Positions 25,372-34,696 of a stretch of 64,000 bases of DNA are shown here, piece by piece. Origin of the DNA: Mycolicibacterium goodii (lineage in GTDB: Bacteria; Actinomycetota; Actinomycetes; Mycobacteriales; Mycobacteriaceae). Each line of letters begins with the position of its first letter. Positions within the stretch are counted from its first letter, which is position 1. The notes under the pieces were generated by a model, which did not search any database, had not been told where the DNA came from, and saw only the letters and a list, made by a program, of their open reading frames with translations. The translations under genes were made by a program, and so were the position numbers. The stretch lies in contig NZ_CP092364.2 of NCBI RefSeq assembly GCF_022370755.2, positions 4,340,001-4,404,000 of the forward strand, read 5' to 3'.

Positions 25372-26049
25372 GTGACTATGGCGATCGTGATTTCCTTCCG
25401 GAAGCCGGCCCGGTTGGCCGCGTTCGCCTCAGCAGTTCTGTGCGCCGGTGCCGTCCTGGCCGCGGTCCCCGCCCCGGTCGCGTCCGCCGAACCCTGCTCG
25501 GACATCGAGGTGGTGTTCGCGCGCGGCACGAGTGAGCCGGCCGGCATCGGCCGCGTCGGCCAGGCGCTGACTGACGCGCTGCGCAATCAGGTCGGTGGCC
25601 GCACGGTGAGCACCTACGGCGTGAACTATCCCGCCACATACGACTTCCTGGCCGCGGCCGACGGCGCCAACGACGCCACAAACCGCATCGCGACGCTGGC
25701 CGAGCAATGCCCGTCCACGCGCGTCGTGCTGGGCGGCTACTCGCAGGGCGCCGCGGTCGTCGACATGCTGCTGGGGATCCCGCCGCTGGGTAACAAGGTC
25801 GGCAACTTCGGTTCCGCCCCACCGCTGCCCGGCGAGCTCATGAACAACGTCGCGGCCATCGCGGTGTTCGGTAACCCGTCGGCCAAGTTCGGCATCCCGG
25901 TCACCAGCCGCTTCGGCGGCCGCGCGATCGACGCGTGCAGCGACGGCGACCCGATCTGCTCGGACGGCCGGAACCCGTTCGCGCACACGCACTACGAGAG
26001 CTCACCGTTCATTCCGCAGGCAGCAGGACTGATCGCGGGCTTGGTCTAG
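25372..26049 (+). CDS. Secreted cutinase-family esterase 1
   Basis: Secreted alpha/beta hydrolase of 225 aa. The signal peptide ends near APVASAEP. The mature part shows cutinase blocks CSDIEVVFARGTSEPAG, YGVNYPATYDF, the nucleophile elbow GGYSQGAAV with catalytic Ser, and a C-terminal DPICSDGRNPFAHTHY containing the catalytic Asp and His candidates. Four cysteines fit two disulfides. First of three tandem cutinases, matching the cut3/cut4 position of M. tuberculosis. There is no ribosome binding site, and TAACCA lies 6 bases before GTG 25372, so translation may be leaderless; ATG 25378 is an alternative start. Confidence 0.9.
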   Translation: MTMAIVISFRKPARLAAFASAVLCAGAVLAAVPAPVASAEPCSDIEVVFARGTSEPAGIGRVGQALTDALRNQVGGRTVSTYGVNYPATYDFLAAADGANDATNRIATLAEQCPSTRVVLGGYSQGAAVVDMLLGIPPLGNKVGNFGSAPPLPGELMNNVAAIAVFGNPSAKFGIPVTSRFGGRAIDACSDGDPICSDGRNPFAHTHYESSPFIPQAAGLIAGLV

Positions 26050-26059
26050 CACTCACAGC

Positions 26060-26065
26060 TACTAT
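26060..26065 (+). promoter_or_regulatory. -10 element of a leaderless cutinase gene
   Basis: TACTAT matches TANNNT and lies five bases before GTG 26071, where transcription would start. No Shine-Dalgarno sequence precedes the GTG, so the mRNA is probably leaderless, a common arrangement in mycobacteria. Confidence 0.55.
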
Positions 26066-26070
26066 GCGGT

Positions 26071-26754
26071 GTGACCCTTGATCTTGTTTTTCGCCGCACC
26101 CGGCTGGTCGCGGCTGCTGCACTGATCGCGACCGTCATGCTCACCGTGCCGCTCGCGGCGCAGGGACCCACGGGCGTCCTCGGCCCTGTCGGCACGGCGC
26201 GGGCCGCCGATTGTCCGGATATCGAGGTCGTCTTCGCCCGCGGCACCGACGAATCACCGGGTATCGGGCGCATCGGGAACGCGTTCGTGAAAGCCCTGCG
26301 CGGCAAGGTCGGCGGACGGTCCGTCGGAACGTACGCGGTGAACTATCCGGCCAGCTACGACTTCCTGGCCGCGGCCGACGGCGCCAATGACGCCAGCGCC
26401 CACATCCAGTGGATGGTCAACAACTGTCCGAATACGCGCTTGGTGCTGGGCGGCTACTCGCAGGGCGCAGCCGTGATCGACGTGATCGCGGCCGTGCCGT
26501 TCCCGGCCATCGGCTTCACGTCGCCGCTGCCGGCGAACGTTCCCGAGCACGTCGCCGCGATCGCGGTGTTCGGCAATCCGTCGGCGAAACTCGGCCTGCC
26601 GTTGACCGCCAGCCCGGTGTACGGACCGCGTGCGATCGATCTGTGCAATCCGGGCGATCCGGTGTGCACCAGCGGCGACAGTGTGCCCGCGCACCGTGCC
26701 TACGACGGTGGCCCGGCCAACGAGGCCGCCAATTTCGTGGCCGGGTTGCTGTAA
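26071..26754 (+). CDS. Secreted cutinase-family esterase 2
   Basis: Second tandem cutinase, 227 aa. A long signal region (LVAAAALIATVMLTVPLAAQ) is followed by mature start ADCPDIEVVFARGTDESPG. Catalytic elbow GGYSQGAAV, fold signature YAVNYPASYDFLAAADGAND, and C-terminal CNPGDPVCTSGDSVPAHRAY with the Asp/His candidates are all intact. It shares long identical runs with its upstream neighbour, pointing to duplication. GTG 26071 starts the frame 21 bases after the previous stop and has its own -10 element, so it need not depend on the upstream transcript. Confidence 0.92.
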   Translation: MTLDLVFRRTRLVAAAALIATVMLTVPLAAQGPTGVLGPVGTARAADCPDIEVVFARGTDESPGIGRIGNAFVKALRGKVGGRSVGTYAVNYPASYDFLAAADGANDASAHIQWMVNNCPNTRLVLGGYSQGAAVIDVIAAVPFPAIGFTSPLPANVPEHVAAIAVFGNPSAKLGLPLTASPVYGPRAIDLCNPGDPVCTSGDSVPAHRAYDGGPANEAANFVAGLL

Positions 26755-26804
26755 GTTCTGGCAGCTACGTCAAAAAGGCCTGTGGGCATGCTGATCTTGT
26801 CCGC

Positions 26805-26810
26805 TACGAT
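26805..26810 (+). promoter_or_regulatory. -10 element of the third cutinase gene
   Basis: TACGAT matches TANNNT and lies seven bases before GTG 26818, with no ribosome binding site in between. The pattern repeats that of the preceding cutinase gene and supports a separate leaderless transcript. Confidence 0.5.
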
Positions 26811-26817
26811 CGCTTAG

Positions 26818-27510
26818 GTGGTCGAACATTCCAGCAGCCCCAAGCTTCTGAAGTGGCTTTCCGCGGTCGTGATGGTCGCGGCGACCGCCGTTGCTCTCGC
26901 CGTCACGCCGATGGCGACGCCCCGGGGTCTCCCGACGGCCGGTGCCGCCCCGTGCAACGACGTCGAGGTCATCTTCGCCCGCGGACGCACCGAACCGGCA
27001 GGCGTCGGCACACTGGGCAACGCCTTCGTCAACGCGCTGCGGCCGAAGGTCGACAAGAGCCTCGGCGTCTACGCGGTGAAGTACCCCGCCGACACCGAGG
27101 TCGACATCGGTGCCAACGACATGAGCAACCGCATCAAGTACATGATGGACAACTGCCCCAACACGCGACTCGTGATCGGTGGCTACTCGCTGGGCGCCGC
27201 GGTCGCCGACGTGGTGCTCGCGGTGCCGTTCACCGCGTTCGGCTTCAAGAACCCGCTGCCAGCGGGCGCCGATCAGCACATCGCCGCGGTGGCACTGTTC
27301 GGCAACGGCGCGGCCTGGGTGGGTCCCATCACGAACTTCAGCCCGGTCTACCGCGACCGGACCATCGAGTTGTGCCACGGTGCCGACCCGGTCTGCAACC
27401 CGGCCGATCCGAACACGTGGCAGAACAACTGGCCCGATCACCTCGCGGGTGCCTACATCAGCGGCGGAATGGTCAACCAGGCCGCCGACTTCGTGGCGGG
27501 CCGCCTCTAG
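26818..27510 (+). CDS. Secreted cutinase-family esterase 3
   Basis: Third cutinase, 230 aa, more diverged. Signal peptide ([20 protein letters not shown]) leads to [19 protein letters not shown]. The nucleophile elbow reads GGYSLGAAV, still GxSxG. The second half has [20 protein letters not shown] and [12 protein letters not shown], with Asp and His available. The stop codon overlaps the convergent truA stop by sharing CTAG (27507-27510), so the two genes have no intergenic space and any terminator lies within coding sequence. Confidence 0.9.
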   Translation: MVEHSSSPKLLKWLSAVVMVAATAVALAVTPMATPRGLPTAGAAPCNDVEVIFARGRTEPAGVGTLGNAFVNALRPKVDKSLGVYAVKYPADTEVDIGANDMSNRIKYMMDNCPNTRLVIGGYSLGAAVADVVLAVPFTAFGFKNPLPAGADQHIAAVALFGNGAAWVGPITNFSPVYRDRTIELCHGADPVCNPADPNTWQNNWPDHLAGAYISGGMVNQAADFVAGRL

Positions 27511-28379
27511 TCGATGGTGCGCACATCGCGGGTGACGGCGTTGCGGGCCTCCAGCTCGTCGTCGGGCGGGTAGTCCACGGCCACCAGGGTCAGCCCGCGA
27601 GCCGGGGCTGCCGGGAACTCGCTGGATCGGCTTGTGGCGCCGAGTAGTCCGGCGATCCACTCCGGCGGCCGACGTCCCTCCCCCACCTTCAGCAGCGCAC
27701 CCACGAGCGAGCGGACCATGTTCCAGCAGAACGCGTCGGCGGTGACATGCGCGCTGACGTGGTGACCGTGCTCGCCGTGACGCACCCACTCGAGCCGCTG
27801 CAGATCCCGGATCGTGGTGGCACCGGCACGATAGCGGCAGAACGCCGCGAAGTCGTTGAGCCCCATCAACTCCCGTGCGGCAGCGTTCATCGCATCGACA
27901 TCGAGCGCCCGCGTCCACGGCGTCACGAACCGCGTCTCCTGTGGTTCGGGTCCGTACGGCGCGGTGGTCAGCCGGTAGACGTAGTGCCGGCGCAGCGCCG
28001 AGAACCGCGCGTCGAAACCCGCCGGGGCCCGCACGATGCCGCGCACCCGCACATCGGCGGGCAGGAAGCCCGCGAGTCGACGTACCAGCGGCGTGAACTC
28101 GGCGTCGGTGGGGCGCATGTGCCGCGGATAGGCGTGTGGCACCTTCTCGGCCGGGACGTCGACGTGCGCGACCTGCCCGGTGGCGTGGACGCCGGTGTCG
28201 GTACGGCCGGCGACCCGGGTCACCACGGGCGTACGGAACACCGTCGTCAATGCCTCGTCGATCACCCCCGCGACCGTGCGCTGGCCGGCCTGCACCGCCC
28301 AGCCCGCGAAATCCGTCCCGTCGTAGGCGATGTCGAGCCGGAGACGAACATGCCCGCCACCGGATTCGATGGCGGGCAT
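27507..28379 (-). CDS. truA: tRNA pseudouridine(38-40) synthase
   Basis: TruA, which converts U38-U40 of the tRNA anticodon arm to pseudouridine, 290 aa. Family signatures: [19 protein letters not shown], the catalytic-Asp motif [59 protein letters not shown] and [15 protein letters not shown] 28379 is selected, 19 bases after the rplQ stop; an ATG at 28412 would overlap rplQ. It is the distal gene of the ribosomal/rpoA operon, its usual place in actinobacteria. Confidence 0.95.
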   Translation of the reverse strand: MPAIESGGGHVRLRLDIAYDGTDFAGWAVQAGQRTVAGVIDEALTTVFRTPVVTRVAGRTDTGVHATGQVAHVDVPAEKVPHAYPRHMRPTDAEFTPLVRRLAGFLPADVRVRGIVRAPAGFDARFSALRRHYVYRLTTAPYGPEPQETRFVTPWTRALDVDAMNAAARELMGLNDFAAFCRYRAGATTIRDLQRLEWVRHGEHGHHVSAHVTADAFCWNMVRSLVGALLKVGEGRRPPEWIAGLLGATSRSSEFPAAPARGLTLVAVDYPPDDELEARNAVTRDVRTID

Positions 28380-28398
28380 GTTGCGAGTGTCCTCAGGA

Positions 28399-28938
28399 CT
28401 ACTTGGCGTCATCCTTGGCTTCGGCCTCGGCGGTCTCCTCAGCAGGAGCCTCGGTGGCCTCCTCGGCGGGAGCCTCAGTGGTCTCCTCGACCGTCTCTTC
28501 GGCCTTGTCCTCAGCCTTGTCGTCGGCCTTGGCCTGCGAAGCAGCCGCGCGACGTGCCCGGTTCGCCTCGTCGGTCACGGTCTTCTCCCGCACCAGCTCG
28601 ATGACCGCCATGGGGGCGTTGTCGCCCTTGCGGTTCTCGACCTTGATGATGCGGGTGTAGCCGCCGTTGCGATCGGCGTAGAACGGACCGATCTCCGCGA
28701 ACAGGGTGTGCACGACATCCTTGTCGCGAATCTTCTTCATGACCTCACGCCGGTTGTGAAGGGCGCCCTTCTTGGCGTGGGTGATCAGCTTCTCCGCGTA
28801 CGGCCGCAGCGCGCGTGCCTTCGGCTCGGTCGTCTTGATGCGGCCGTGCTCGAACAGCGACGTGGCCAGGTTGGCCAGCAGCGCGCTCTGGTGCGAGGAC
28901 GACCCGCCGAGGCGAGGGCCCTTGGTGGGCTTGGGCAT
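28399..28938 (-). CDS. rplQ: 50S ribosomal protein L17
   Basis: L17 of the large subunit, 179 aa. The conserved core begins [20 protein letters not shown] and includes [26 protein letters not shown] and [24 protein letters not shown]. The last 50 residues are an acidic alanine/glutamate repeat extension ([15 protein letters not shown]) seen in mycobacterial L17 and absent from the shorter enteric protein. It follows rpoA by 73 bases in the same operon. Confidence 0.97.
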   Translation of the reverse strand: MPKPTKGPRLGGSSSHQSALLANLATSLFEHGRIKTTEPKARALRPYAEKLITHAKKGALHNRREVMKKIRDKDVVHTLFAEIGPFYADRNGGYTRIIKVENRKGDNAPMAVIELVREKTVTDEANRARRAAASQAKADDKAEDKAEETVEETTEAPAEEATEAPAEETAEAEAKDDAK

Positions 28939-29011
28939 TGCGACTTCTCCTAGATGGGGCCGGCCCCCGTATCAGGTAGGACCGGGACGGATTCTCTTTC
29001 GAGAACGGTGG

Positions 29012-30070
<1,059 letters not shown>

Positions 30071-30110
30071 TTACTCCTTCTCGGCACCCGCTATTTGATG
30101 CCGTCTGGGT

Positions 30111-30137
30111 GTCCTCCCGCCGGGATGGCGGGAGGAC
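30111..30137. promoter_or_regulatory. Hairpin between rpsD and rpoA
   Basis: GTCCTCCCGCC (30111-30121) pairs perfectly with GGCGGGAGGAC (30127-30137) around a 5-base loop, 8 bases after the rpsD stop on the minus strand. No T-tract follows. It could be an attenuator, an RNase-resistant processing end, or part of ribosomal-protein autoregulation that sets different rpsD and rpoA expression. Confidence 0.55.
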
Positions 30138-30144
30138 AGTACTA

Positions 30145-30750
30145 CTACTTCGAGTAGAGCTCGACGATGAGCTGCTCGGTGAGCGGCACGTCGATCTGTG
30201 CGCGCTCGGGCAGCTGGTGGACGAGGATGCGCTGACGCTCACCCACGACCTGCAGCCACGACGGGATCGGGCGCTCGCCGGCGGTCTGCCGAGCCACCTC
30301 GAAAGGCAGCGTGTTGAGCGACTTCTCCTTGACATCGATGATGTCGTACTGCGAGACGCGGTAGCTGGGGATGTCGACCTTCACGCCGTTGACCAGGAAG
30401 TGGCCGTGGCTGACCAGCTGGCGCGCCATGCGACGCGTGCGGGCCAGACCGGCGCGGTACACGACATTGTCCAGCCGGCTCTCGAGGATGCGCAGCAGGT
30501 TGTCACCGGTCTTGCCGGGCTGACGCACCGCCTCTTCGTAGTAGCGGCGGAACTGCTTCTCCATGACGCCGTAGCTGAAACGCGCCTTCTGCTTCTCCTG
30601 GAGCTGCAGACGGTATTCGCTCTCCTTGATCCGCGCGCGACCGTGCTGGCCGGGCGGGTAGGGGCGCTTCTCGAACGACTGGTCTCCGCCGACGAGGTCG
30701 ACGCCGAGACGGCGCGACTTGCGGGTGGCGGGTCCGGTATAACGAGCCAT
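30145..30750 (-). CDS. rpsD: 30S ribosomal protein S4
   Basis: S4, a primary 16S rRNA binder that nucleates 30S assembly, 201 aa. Recognised by MARYTGPATRKSRRLGVDLV, the conserved KQFRRYYEEAVRQPGKTGDNLL and the S4 RNA-binding domain NVVYRAGLARTRRMARQLVSHGHFLVNGVKVDIPSYRV read in parts. The N-terminal zinc-finger cysteines found in some bacteria are absent, so this is the zinc-free form. Lies 25 bases after rpsK. Confidence 0.98.
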   Translation of the reverse strand: MARYTGPATRKSRRLGVDLVGGDQSFEKRPYPPGQHGRARIKESEYRLQLQEKQKARFSYGVMEKQFRRYYEEAVRQPGKTGDNLLRILESRLDNVVYRAGLARTRRMARQLVSHGHFLVNGVKVDIPSYRVSQYDIIDVKEKSLNTLPFEVARQTAGERPIPSWLQVVGERQRILVHQLPERAQIDVPLTEQLIVELYSK

Positions 30751-30775
30751 TTGTTAGTCCTCTCCTGACTCTCTC

Positions 30776-31192
30776 TTAGACCCGGCGCCGCTTCGGCGGA
30801 CGGCAACCGTTGTGCGGCTGCGGGGTGACATCGGAGATCGTGCCCACCTCGAGGCCTGCGGCCTGCAGCGAGCGGATGGCGGTCTCACGGCCCGAACCCG
30901 GGCCCTTGACGAACACGTCGACCTTCTTCACACCGTGCTCCTGCGCCTTGCGGGCAGCGTTCTCGGCGGCCAGCTGCGCGGCGAACGGGGTGGACTTACG
31001 CGAGCCCTTGAAGCCCACGTGGCCCGACGAGGCCCAGGCGATGACATTGCCCTGGGGATCGGTGATCGACACGATCGTGTTGTTGAACGTGCTCTTGATG
31101 TGAGCGGCGCCGTGCGGGACGTTCTTCTTTTCCCTGCGACGGGTCTTCTGGCCCTTCTTGGGGCCGGCTGCGGTCTTCTTTGCAGGTGGCAT
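30776..31192 (-). CDS. rpsK: 30S ribosomal protein S11
   Basis: S11 of the platform of the small subunit, 138 aa. Core signatures: [41 protein letters not shown] and the terminal [15 protein letters not shown]. The N-terminus has a lysine-rich extension ([20 protein letters not shown]) typical of actinobacteria. It begins 6 bases after rpsM and is co-transcribed with it. Confidence 0.98.
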   Translation of the reverse strand: MPPAKKTAAGPKKGQKTRRREKKNVPHGAAHIKSTFNNTIVSITDPQGNVIAWASSGHVGFKGSRKSTPFAAQLAAENAARKAQEHGVKKVDVFVKGPGSGRETAIRSLQAAGLEVGTISDVTPQPHNGCRPPKRRRV

Positions 31193-31198
31193 GAGTGA

Positions 31199-31573
31199 TT
31201 ACCTGGCCTTCTTCTTGCCGGCGATGGTGCGCTTCGGACCCTTGCGGGTACGCGCGTTGGTCTTGGTCCGCTGGCCACGCACCGGCAGACCGCGGCGATG
31301 GCGCAGGCCCTGGTAGCAGCCGATCTCGATCTTGCGGCGAATATCGGCCTGCACTTCGCGGCGCAGGTCACCCTCAACCTTGAGGTTCGCTTCGATGTAG
31401 TCGCGCAGCTGGGTCACCTGATCGTCGGTCAGGTCCTTGGTGCGCATGTTCTTGTCGATGCCCGTCGCAGCGAGAATCTCGTTCGAACGGGTACGGCCGA
31501 TGCCGTAGATGTAGGTCAGCGCGATCTCCATGCGCTTGTCGCGCGGAAGATCGACGCCCACGAGCCTTGCCAT
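31199..31573 (-). CDS. rpsM: 30S ribosomal protein S13
   Basis: S13 of the small-subunit head, which contacts P-site tRNA and bridges to the large subunit, 124 aa. Recognised from [40 protein letters not shown] and the basic C-terminus [21 protein letters not shown] 180-base gap separates it from rpmJ and could hold an internal promoter, though none is convincing. Confidence 0.98.
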   Translation of the reverse strand: MARLVGVDLPRDKRMEIALTYIYGIGRTRSNEILAATGIDKNMRTKDLTDDQVTQLRDYIEANLKVEGDLRREVQADIRRKIEIGCYQGLRHRRGLPVRGQRTKTNARTRKGPKRTIAGKKKAR

Positions 31574-31753
31574 GTGGCGGTATTCCTTCTTCTATGCGGA
31601 GGTCTGATCCCAGTCCGTTCCCGGCGGCCTTTCGGCCTTTCCGAGGTCCGGCCTCCGTACCGGACGTGCTGAGCGGCCTATCCACTCAGTGGCGCTGGGA
31701 GGTCTGCATTCAGTTGTGAGCGTTCGCCGATTACGACGGGATCCCCGAAGGGA

Positions 31754-31867
31754 CTAGCCCTGCCGCTGCTTGTGGCGCGGATCGCTGCAGATCACCATGA
31801 CCCGCCCATGCCGGCGGATCACCCTGCACTTGTCGCAGATGGGCTTGACGCTCGGGTTCACCTTCAC
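31754..31867 (-). CDS. rpmJ: 50S ribosomal protein L36
   Basis: Very short gene of 37 codons. From GTG 31867 it reads [20 protein letters not shown], then [17 protein letters not shown]. The zinc-binding set is the C+ form: CxxC (residues 11 and 14), a third Cys at 27 and His at 32. It lies between infA and rpsM, its standard place. Confidence 0.96.
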
Positions 31868-31949
31868 GGCTTCTTCGATCCTTCTGATCTCTCGTTGACG
31901 CACCTGATGAGCGCGTCAAGTTCTCGTCGTTACCTAGTCGGGCTGGTTG

Positions 31950-32171
31950 TCACTTGTACCGGTACACGATGCGGCCCCGGGACAGGTCGTAGGGAGAGAG
32001 CTCCACCACGACGCGATCCTCGGGCAGGATGCGGATGTAGTGCTGCCGCATCTTGCCGCTGATGTGGGCCAGAACCTTGTGTCCGTTCTCCAGCTCAATG
32101 CGGAACATCGCATTGGGCAGAGGTTCGATCACACGGCCCTCGACCTCGATGGCACCGTCTTTCTTGGCCAT
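31950..32171 (-). CDS. infA: Translation initiation factor IF-1
   Basis: IF-1, 73 aa, an OB-fold protein that occupies the ribosomal A site during initiation. The whole sequence is canonical, including [40 protein letters not shown] and the terminal [15 protein letters not shown]. It is the first gene of the infA-rpmJ-rpsM-rpsK-rpsD-rpoA-rplQ-truA operon. Confidence 0.98.
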   Translation of the reverse strand: MAKKDGAIEVEGRVIEPLPNAMFRIELENGHKVLAHISGKMRQHYIRILPEDRVVVELSPYDLSRGRIVYRYK

Positions 32172-32462
32172 ACTGTCTGGCGATCCTTGCTTTCGTTTCG
32201 TATCGTGCGCCCGCCTGGCGCAGCATCCATCCGACTTAAGAACGTGAGCCGAATCGACAGAATTCCAGGAACTCCTGGACGGGCACGCAAAAAGTCAGCA
32301 CGGAGACCGCACCGTTGGTCCACAATACCCGCTGATCGGCCATCTCCAAAATCCACCGAAATCGCGGCTGGCCTGCACCGCAGAAAAATAATAGTGCGCG
32401 CAGCTTGCCCGCGGACACGAGAGAATGTGTTGCAGTGAGCCACGTCGCTCGCGGACTCGGGG
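32172..32462. other. Divergent intergenic region between infA and the NfeD-like gene
   Basis: About 290 bases with no gene. It must carry the promoter of the infA ribosomal operon (minus) and of the NfeD/flotillin pair (plus). I see no unambiguous TANNNT element at the right distance from either start and no strong hairpin. Confidence 0.5.
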
Positions 32463-33026
32463 GTGAGCGCCGTGGGCGGTCCTGATTCGACACGCGCTGC
32501 CCCGACGCGAGACCGGAGACGACAACACGTGACGGCTGTGTACCTGGCGGCATTCATCGTCGGCGGTGTTTCCGTGTTGACCGCGCTGTTGCTGGCCGAC
32601 GTGGGCCACGGCGACGGCATGCCCTTCCTGAGCCTCACCGGGATCTCGGCGGCACTGGTCGGCGCGGGCACCGGCGGGCTGATCGGCACGTGGGCCGGGT
32701 TCGGCACGTTGCCCACCGCGGTGCTCGCCGGCGCCAGCGCCGTGGTCCTGGCCTTCGTGCTCAACGGCGTGCTGCTCCCGTACCTGCGCAGACAGCAGTC
32801 CAACTCACACCGTGGCCGGTCCTCCTACATCGGGCTGCTCGGCACGGTCACCCTCGAAGTTCCCGCGGGCGGGTGGGGTGAGGTGTCCTTCGTCGACGCC
32901 GACGGCAACCGGGTGTTCTCCCGGGCCAAGAGCGACGAGCCGGCATCGCTGCCGAAATCCACCCGCGTCTATATCGCCGACATCGATTCCGATTTCGTCC
33001 ACGTCGTCGCCGTACCCGAGACCTGA
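32463..33026 (+). CDS. NfeD-like membrane protein
   Basis: Membrane protein of 187 aa with two or three N-terminal hydrophobic helices (VYLAAFIVGGVSVLTALLLAD, GISAALVGAGTGGLIGTWAGF, VLAFVLNGVLLPYL) and a C-terminal OB-fold resembling NfeD: GLLGTVTLEVPAGGWGEVSF and DEPASLPKSTRVYIADI. NfeD proteins pair with flotillins to organise membrane microdomains, and a flotillin gene follows after 17 bases. GTG 32463 is used; GTG 32529 would shorten the polar N-terminus. Confidence 0.82.
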   Translation: MSAVGGPDSTRAAPTRDRRRQHVTAVYLAAFIVGGVSVLTALLLADVGHGDGMPFLSLTGISAALVGAGTGGLIGTWAGFGTLPTAVLAGASAVVLAFVLNGVLLPYLRRQQSNSHRGRSSYIGLLGTVTLEVPAGGWGEVSFVDADGNRVFSRAKSDEPASLPKSTRVYIADIDSDFVHVVAVPET

Positions 33027-33043
33027 CCGAGAAAGGCCCCACC

Positions 33044-34624
33044 GTGTCCACGCTGCTCATCGTCGTACTGGCCGCCATCGCCGCCATCCTGATCCTGGTG
33101 GTGGTGCCGCTGATCTACGTCAAGAACTACATCAAGGTGCCGCCGAACGAGGTCGCGGTGTTCACCGGCCGCGGCGCGCCGAAGGTCGTGCGTGGTGGGG
33201 CCCGGTTCCGCATGCCCGGCATCGAACGCGTCGACATCATGAGCCTCGAGCCGTTCAACGTGAGCATCAACCTGCAGAACGCGTTGTCCAACAACGGCGT
33301 GCCGGTCAACGTCGAAGCCGTCGGCCTGGTGCGCATCGGTTCGGCCGACGAGGCCGTGCAGACCGCGGTGCAGCGCTTCCTGACCTCCGATCTCGACGAG
33401 CTGCAGCGCCAGATCAACGACATCCTCGCCGGCAGCCTGCGCGGCATCACCGCGACGATGACCGTCGAGGACCTCAACTCCAACCGCGACACCCTGGCCC
33501 GCAGCGTGGTCGAGGAGGCCGGCGCCGATCTGGCCCGCATCGGCATGGAGGTCGACGTCCTCAAGATCGCGGGCATCTCTGACCGCAACGGCTATCTGGA
33601 ATCCCTCGGCCAGCGCCGCATCGCCGAGGTCAAGCGCGACGCCACCGTCGGCACCGCCGAGGCCGAGCGCGACGCGCAGATCCAGTCGGCCCGCGCCCGC
33701 CAGGAAGGATCGATCGCCCAGGCCGAGGCCGACACCGCGATCGCCTCGGCCAACCAGAAGCGCGATGTCGAACTCGCCCGCCTTCGCGCGCAGACCGAGG
33801 CCGAGAACGCCCAGGCCGACCAGGCGGGCCCGCTGGCCAACGCCCGCGCGCAGAAGGACGTCGGCATCGCGATCGAGCAGGCCGAGGCCGCGCGCGTGCA
33901 GGCCCGCATCGAGGTCGAGCAGCGCCGCAGCGAGCAGGCGCAGGCCGCACTGCAGGCCGACGTGATCGCGCCCGCCGAAGCCCAGCGCCAGGCCGACGTC
34001 GCCCGCGCAGAAGGGCAGCGGCAGGCCGCGATCCTGGCCGCCGAGGCCGCCGCCGAGGCCAAACGCCGCGCTGGCCAGGCCGAGGCCGATGCCCGCAAGG
34101 CCGCCGCCGACGCGCTGCGCGTCGAACGCCAGGCCGAGGCCGACGCCCTGCAGGCCAAACTGGTCGCCGAGGCCGCCGGTAAGAAGGAACTCGCCGACGC
34201 GCTGCGCGTCGAGCAGCAGGCCGAGGCCGCCGGTATCGAGGCCAAGCTGCTCGCCGAGGCCAACGGCAAGAAGGAGATCGCCGCGGCGCTCAACAGCTAC
34301 ACCGCCGACGCCGCCCGGCTGCTGATGCTGCCCGACGTGCTCAACTCCGTCGTCAAGGCCACCGAAGCGGCGGCGTCCCCGCTCAGCGAGATCGAACGGC
34401 TGTCGATCATCGGCGGATCCGGCGACACCCAGGACGCCGTCGGTGGTTTGCTGGGCATCAGCCCGCTGGCGATCGCCAAGATCATCGAATCGCTCAAGTC
34501 GTCTGGCATCGACGTCGCCGCTCTGATCGGCGGCGGGAACGGGCCGGCCGGCCCCGATGTGCGCGATGTCTCCACTCCCCCGGCGACCAACGGCGACGTC
34601 GTGTCGACCACACCCGCGGAGTAG
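33044..34624 (+). CDS. Flotillin-like SPFH-domain protein
   Basis: Membrane-microdomain scaffold of 526 aa. One N-terminal helix (LLIVVLAAIAAILILVVVPL) is followed by the SPFH/band-7 domain (VPPNEVAVFTGRGAPKVVRG through GISDRNGYLESLGQRRIAEV). A long Ala/Glu/Gln-rich coiled coil follows (about 205-440), with repeated motifs such as RVERQAEADALQAKL. The C-terminal region is Gly/Pro-rich. It forms an operon with the upstream NfeD-like gene. GTG 33044 follows GAAAGG. Confidence 0.92.
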   Translation: MSTLLIVVLAAIAAILILVVVPLIYVKNYIKVPPNEVAVFTGRGAPKVVRGGARFRMPGIERVDIMSLEPFNVSINLQNALSNNGVPVNVEAVGLVRIGSADEAVQTAVQRFLTSDLDELQRQINDILAGSLRGITATMTVEDLNSNRDTLARSVVEEAGADLARIGMEVDVLKIAGISDRNGYLESLGQRRIAEVKRDATVGTAEAERDAQIQSARARQEGSIAQAEADTAIASANQKRDVELARLRAQTEAENAQADQAGPLANARAQKDVGIAIEQAEAARVQARIEVEQRRSEQAQAALQADVIAPAEAQRQADVARAEGQRQAAILAAEAAAEAKRRAGQAEADARKAAADALRVERQAEADALQAKLVAEAAGKKELADALRVEQQAEAAGIEAKLLAEANGKKEIAAALNSYTADAARLLMLPDVLNSVVKATEAAASPLSEIERLSIIGGSGDTQDAVGGLLGISPLAIAKIIESLKSSGIDVAALIGGGNGPAGPDVRDVSTPPATNGDVVSTTPAE

Positions 34625-34696
34625 GAAGCGTTAGCTGCGCACGGGCTACCGAGCGAAGCAGGAAAATCGCTGGCAGGGGGGCGCATAATTGATCCG

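Noticed and set aside
26409..27647. 412-codon plus-strand frame
   Set aside because: Out-of-frame reading of cutinases two and three, and arginine-rich shadow composition.
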